NCBI GenBank assembly: GCA_017935505.1
Contig: JAGBHM010000003.1
Span: 1 to 56,103, forward strand
Reading direction: 5' to 3'
Source of the DNA: Bacteroidales bacterium
GTDB taxonomy: Bacteria > Bacteroidota > Bacteroidia > Bacteroidales > UBA932
Length of the DNA: 56,103 nucleotides
How positions within the stretch are numbered: position 1 is the stretch's first letter; each line of letters starts with the position of its first letter. The notes below the pieces were generated by a model. That model saw only the letters and a list, made by a program, of their open reading frames with translations. It was not told where the DNA came from and did no database searches. The position numbers and the translations under genes were made by a program. This document shows, in pieces, positions 52,601-56,103 of the stretch.

Positions 52601-53131
52601 CTACAGCTCTTTATATGAATTTTCATCAAGGAACCACTCCTTGTACATCATATATCCTTGGGCATTCTTATGTGCAGCTTTACCTATCTCCTCCGACCCC
52701 TCTTTAACCTTTTTGGCAGGGATTCCGGCATATACTCCAGGTTCAAGCACCGAATTGCTCAATACAACAGCACCTGCGGCAATAATTGTATTGTCGGGTA
52801 TTACAGCATTGTCCATAAGGATCGCACCCATTCCAACCAAAACATTATTTCCAACTTTGGCACCATGGATTATTGCATTATGTCCTACAGAAACATCATT
52901 TCCTATTTCACAAATAGACCTCTGGTACAATGTATGGAGTACGGCGCCATCCTGAATGTTCACTCTATCTCCTATCTTGATTGTATTGACATCACCTCTC
53001 AGTACCGCACTATACCATATACTGCAGTCGTCACCCATTGTCACATCACCTATTATCGCTGCATTTTCGGCAATAAAGCAGTTCTTGCCCATCTTTGGCG
53101 CAATGCCATTCAATTCTCTAATAATCGCCAT
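52601..53131 (-). CDS. Gamma-class carbonic anhydrase-like protein
   Basis: A 176-residue left-handed beta-helix protein of the gamma-carbonic anhydrase/YrdA group, made of hexapeptide repeats (GDDCSIWYSAVLRGDVNTIK, IGDRVNIQDGAVLH). The three zinc histidines are present in AVLHTLYQ and GHNAIIHGA. Whether it truly hydrates CO2 is unknown; many YrdA-type members lack shown activity. It precedes the TlpA-like gene (64 bp) and follows rpoC after a terminator. Confidence 0.9.
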   Translation of the reverse strand: MAIIRELNGIAPKMGKNCFIAENAAIIGDVTMGDDCSIWYSAVLRGDVNTIKIGDRVNIQDGAVLHTLYQRSICEIGNDVSVGHNAIIHGAKVGNNVLVGMGAILMDNAVIPDNTIIAAGAVVLSNSVLEPGVYAGIPAKKVKEGSEEIGKAAHKNAQGYMMYKEWFLDENSYKEL

Positions 53132-53154
53132 ATTACATTTATATTATATTCCGG

Positions 53155-53162
53155 CAAATTTA
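53155..53162 (-). promoter_or_regulatory. -7 box upstream of the carbonic anhydrase-like gene
   Basis: TAAATTTG on the minus strand matches TAnnTTTG, 23 bp before the ATG. No TTTG at -33. Confidence 0.4.
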
Positions 53163-53178
53163 AATAAAATGTATAGTA

Positions 53179-53216
53179 AAAAAAAAGGATGACCATATAA
53201 AGTTGGCCATCCTTTT
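53179..53216 (-). terminator. Terminator of rpoC
   Basis: On the minus strand AAAAGGATGGCC pairs with GGTCATCCTTTT, followed by a T run. Confidence 0.85.
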
Positions 53217-53244
53217 AAAATATTTTCAATTTGATCTGTCAACA

Positions 53245-56103
53245 CTACTCAGCAGACTCTTTTGCCTGTTTGTTTTTTACCATTCTCTGGTAATCTTCCA
53301 TAGAAGCAACAACAAGCTTTTCGTAATCACGCTGACCGGTACCGGCTGGTATAGGGTGACCGCAGATCACATTCTCCTTCAAGCCCTCCAATGTATCAAC
53401 TTTACCACGGATAGCGGCCTCGCTCAATACTTTGGTAGTCTCCTGGAATGATGCGGCAGACATGAAGCTGCTTGTCTTCAATGCAGCTCTTGTAATACCT
53501 TGAAGCACCTGGTTTGAAGTGGCAGGGATTGCATCTCTTGCCTCTACAAGTTTCAGATCCTGACGTTTGAGGATTGAGTTTTCGTCTCTCAATCTTCTTA
53601 CGCTTACAATCTGACCGGCCTTCAATGTCTGAGAATCACCTGCATCCAATACAACCTTCTTGTCCCAGATCATATCGTTCTCCTGCATGAACTCCCATTT
53701 GTCAACAAGCTGCTCAGGCAAGAAACGTGTATCACCCGGATCCACGATCTCAACTTTACGCATCATCTGTCTTACTATAATTTCAAAGTGCTTGTCATTG
53801 ATCTTCACACCCTGCATACGGTAAACTTCCTGAATTTCGTTTACGATATACTCCTGAACTTTAGTAGGACCCTGGATTGCCAAGATATCTGCTGGAGATA
53901 TTGCTCCATCCGACAATGGCATACCTGCGCGTACATAGTCATTCTCCTGAACAAGGATCTGTTTAGAGAGCGGAACAAGATAGCGTTTCTCTTCACCAGT
54001 CTTGGATTTGATGATAATCTCTCTGTTACCACGTTTGATCTTACCCATAACAACCTCACCGTTAATCTCAGAAACGATTGCAGGGTTAGATGGATTACGT
54101 GCCTCAAATAACTCGGTAACACGAGGAAGACCTCCGGTGATATCACCTGACTTACCGATTGCTCTAGGGATCTTGATGAGGATATCACCAGCTTTTACAT
54201 CCTGGTTGTTCTCTACAACGATGTGTGCACCAACTGGCAAGTTATAGAGTCTCAAGTCGTTGCCATCATTATCAACGATACGGATAGTAGGGTTCTTCGA
54301 CTTGTCACGGCTCTCGATAACAACCTTCTCGCGGTGCAATGAGAACTCGTCGGCAGCCTCCTCACGGTAAGTTACACCATCGATCAAGCTGTCGAATATA
54401 ACTTTACCAGAAGTCTCTGTAATGGTGATTGCATTATAAGCATCCCACTCACAGATCTTGTCACCCTTCTTCACAAGGTCACCTTGTTTGAAGTACAAAG
54501 TAGCACCATAAGGGATATTGTATTGAGAAAGTGTAATACCGGTATTGGCATCAACAATTCTCATCTCAGCGGTACGGCCGATAACGATATCATTATTGTT
54601 GCCATCCTCGCCCTCTTTTACAATTGTCCTGAGCTCCTCGAACTCCAGTTTACCGTCGTATCTTGTAACAATCTCATTCTCAGAAACGCTGCTTGATGCA
54701 GTACCACCCACGTGGAATGTTCTCAATGTCAGCTGTGTACCTGGCTCACCAATTGACTGTGCAGCAATTACACCAACAACCTCACCCTTCTCAACCATCT
54801 TGCCGCGTGCCAAGTTACGTCCGTAACATTTTGCACAAACACCCTTCTTCGACTCACATGTGAGTACTGAACGGATCTCAACAGCCTCAATAGGCAATGA
54901 CTCTATAAGAGCTGCTATATCCTCAGTAATCTCCTCACCTGCTCCGATGATCTTCTCACCTGTAAGCGGATTGTATACATCGTGTACAGTGGTTCTACCA
55001 AGAATTCTGTCGTACAAGCTCTCAACAATATCATCTTTATTCTTGATAGCTGTAGCTACAAGACCTCTCAATGTACCGCAATCCTCCTCATTGATGATTA
55101 CATCATGTGAAACGTCTACAAGACGACGGGTCAAGTAACCGGCATCGGCAGTCTTCAACGCTGTATCGGCCAAACCTTTACGTGCACCGTGTGTTGAGAT
55201 GAAGTACTCGAGTACCGAAAGTCCCTCTTTAAAGTTAGAGAGGATCGGGTTCTCGATAATCTCAGCACCTTGCGATCCTGATTTCTGAGGTTTTGCCATC
55301 AATCCACGCATACCGCACAACTGACGGATCTGCTCTTTAGAACCACGGGCTCCAGAGTGAAGCATCATGTATACAGGGTTGAAACCTTGATTGTCACTTG
55401 CAATCTGTTTCTCCACTATATTGGTAAGACGTGAGTTTGTATTTGTCCAGATATCGATAATCTGGTTATATCTCTCATTATTGGTAATCAAACCATTATC
55501 GTAGCTGGCCTGGATATTTTCAACCTCATTGTAACCAGCCTCAACAAGAGCATATTTCTCCTCAGGGATAATTACGTCACCCAAGTTGAATGACAAACCA
55601 CCCTTGAATGCCATGTTGTAACCGATAGCCTTGATATCATCCAGGAACTGTGCAGTTCTTGCTACTCCTGAAACTTTCAATACTCTACCGATAATGTCAC
55701 GCAATGATTTCTTTGTAAGAAGCTCATTGATAAAACCTACTTCAGCTGGAACAACCTGATTGAACAATACACGACCGGCAGTTGTCTCTACCAACTCATA
55801 GCCCTTGCTCAAATCGGTCTGGTCTTTAGGCAATCTTACCTTTATCTGAGCATGCAGATCAAGTCTGCCCTCATTGTTGGCAATGATAATCTCCTCCGGG
55901 CCATAGAATGTCATTCCTTCACCTTTAACACCTTTACGAGGTTTTGTAATGTAGTACAAACCAAGCACCATGTCCTGAGAAGGCACAGTGATAGGGGCAC
56001 CATTGGCAGGGTTAAGGATGTTATGTGATCCCAACATCAACAGCTGTGCCTCAAGTATAGCGGCATTGCCAAGAGGCAAGTGAACCGCCATCTGGTCACC
56101 GTC
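53245..56103 (-). CDS. rpoC: RNA polymerase beta' subunit, C-terminal part (cut by the window)
   Basis: 952 codons are present; the gene continues past the right edge, since the last codons in frame read DGDQ before MAVHLPLG, an internal site of beta'. Family features visible are [20 protein letters not shown], the second zinc cluster [15 protein letters not shown] and the trigger-loop region [19 protein letters not shown]. The catalytic DFDGD aspartates should lie just beyond the edge. The ATG at 56091 must not be taken as the start. A strong terminator follows the stop, so rpoC ends its operon here. Confidence 0.96.
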   Translation of the reverse strand, partial: DGDQMAVHLPLGNAAILEAQLLMLGSHNILNPANGAPITVPSQDMVLGLYYITKPRKGVKGEGMTFYGPEEIIIANNEGRLDLHAQIKVRLPKDQTDLSKGYELVETTAGRVLFNQVVPAEVGFINELLTKKSLRDIIGRVLKVSGVARTAQFLDDIKAIGYNMAFKGGLSFNLGDVIIPEEKYALVEAGYNEVENIQASYDNGLITNNERYNQIIDIWTNTNSRLTNIVEKQIASDNQGFNPVYMMLHSGARGSKEQIRQLCGMRGLMAKPQKSGSQGAEIIENPILSNFKEGLSVLEYFISTHGARKGLADTALKTADAGYLTRRLVDVSHDVIINEEDCGTLRGLVATAIKNKDDIVESLYDRILGRTTVHDVYNPLTGEKIIGAGEEITEDIAALIESLPIEAVEIRSVLTCESKKGVCAKCYGRNLARGKMVEKGEVVGVIAAQSIGEPGTQLTLRTFHVGGTASSSVSENEIVTRYDGKLEFEELRTIVKEGEDGNNNDIVIGRTAEMRIVDANTGITLSQYNIPYGATLYFKQGDLVKKGDKICEWDAYNAITITETSGKVIFDSLIDGVTYREEAADEFSLHREKVVIESRDKSKNPTIRIVDNDGNDLRLYNLPVGAHIVVENNQDVKAGDILIKIPRAIGKSGDITGGLPRVTELFEARNPSNPAIVSEINGEVVMGKIKRGNREIIIKSKTGEEKRYLVPLSKQILVQENDYVRAGMPLSDGAISPADILAIQGPTKVQEYIVNEIQEVYRMQGVKINDKHFEIIVRQMMRKVEIVDPGDTRFLPEQLVDKWEFMQENDMIWDKKVVLDAGDSQTLKAGQIVSVRRLRDENSILKRQDLKLVEARDAIPATSNQVLQGITRAALKTSSFMSAASFQETTKVLSEAAIRGKVDTLEGLKENVICGHPIPAGTGQRDYEKLVVASMEDYQRMVKNKQAKESAE

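Noticed and set aside
56080..56103. ATG at 56091 as the start of rpoC
   Set aside because: Codons DGDQ continue in frame before it, matching the interior of beta'; the gene is cut by the window edge.

Overview
The window is a chromosomal segment from a member of the phylum Bacteroidota, most likely order Bacteroidales. The evidence is the gene content (a moxR/DUF58/batA-B-C-D-E aerotolerance-type operon, CarboxypepD_reg-like outer-membrane barrels, a DUF4369/TlpA thioredoxin lipoprotein, a zinc-less class III sirtuin), the moderately low G+C, and many matches to the Bacteroidota promoter TTTG-N19/20-TAnnTTTG. A family or genus cannot be assigned from the sequence alone. Most of the window is core chromosome. 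I saw no rRNA, tRNA, CRISPR array, transposase or prophage genes.

Layout. 1-2.5 kb: an AT-rich, accessory-looking minus-strand cassette with a GTPase-like P-loop protein, a four-helix membrane protein and, upstream of them, a structured non-coding RNA with its own promoter and terminator. 2.6-2.9 kb: first copy of a dispersed repeat; the second is at 11.5-11.8 kb. 3-11.5 kb: a PLP aminotransferase, then queD-polA-ECF sigma-rsmG, rpmH, and PASTA protein-rluD-pspC. 11.8-17.3 kb (minus): a large outer-membrane barrel protein, ruvC, serS, rpmA, rplU. 17.5-19.3 kb (plus): an AAA-type ATPase and a sirtuin. 19.4-24.1 kb (minus): two lipoproteins and a metallophosphoesterase/beta-propeller protein.

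24.1-32.4 kb (minus): the Bat operon in the order moxR, DUF58, a membrane protein, batA, a fused batB-batC, batD, batE; the phosphoesterase follows without a visible terminator. 32.5-35.2 kb (plus): truA and a Ton energising module (exbB-exbD-tonB). 35.25-35.5 kb: a FabH 3' remnant. 35.6-36.9 kb (minus): an orphan MacB-like permease. 37-42.3 kb (plus): rsuA/rluB-type pseudouridine synthase, era, parC, aroK. 42.3-44 kb (minus): recJ. 44.2-51.4 kb (plus): lysS, a SpoU methyltransferase, and a TolC-HlyD-ABC-2 export operon whose permease is a tandem fusion without an ATPase gene alongside. 51.4 kb to the end (minus): a TlpA-like thioredoxin lipoprotein, a gamma-carbonic-anhydrase-like protein, and the 3' part of rpoC, which runs off the right edge.

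Items most worth a second look: the structured RNA upstream of the GTPase/membrane pair; the two-copy repeat whose hairpins differ by compensatory changes, which argues for a selected RNA structure; a DNA polymerase I whose proofreading residues are all lost; the BatB-BatC fusion that keeps the BatC signal peptide as an internal helix; and a lipoprotein with a Cys-His peptidase-like core.
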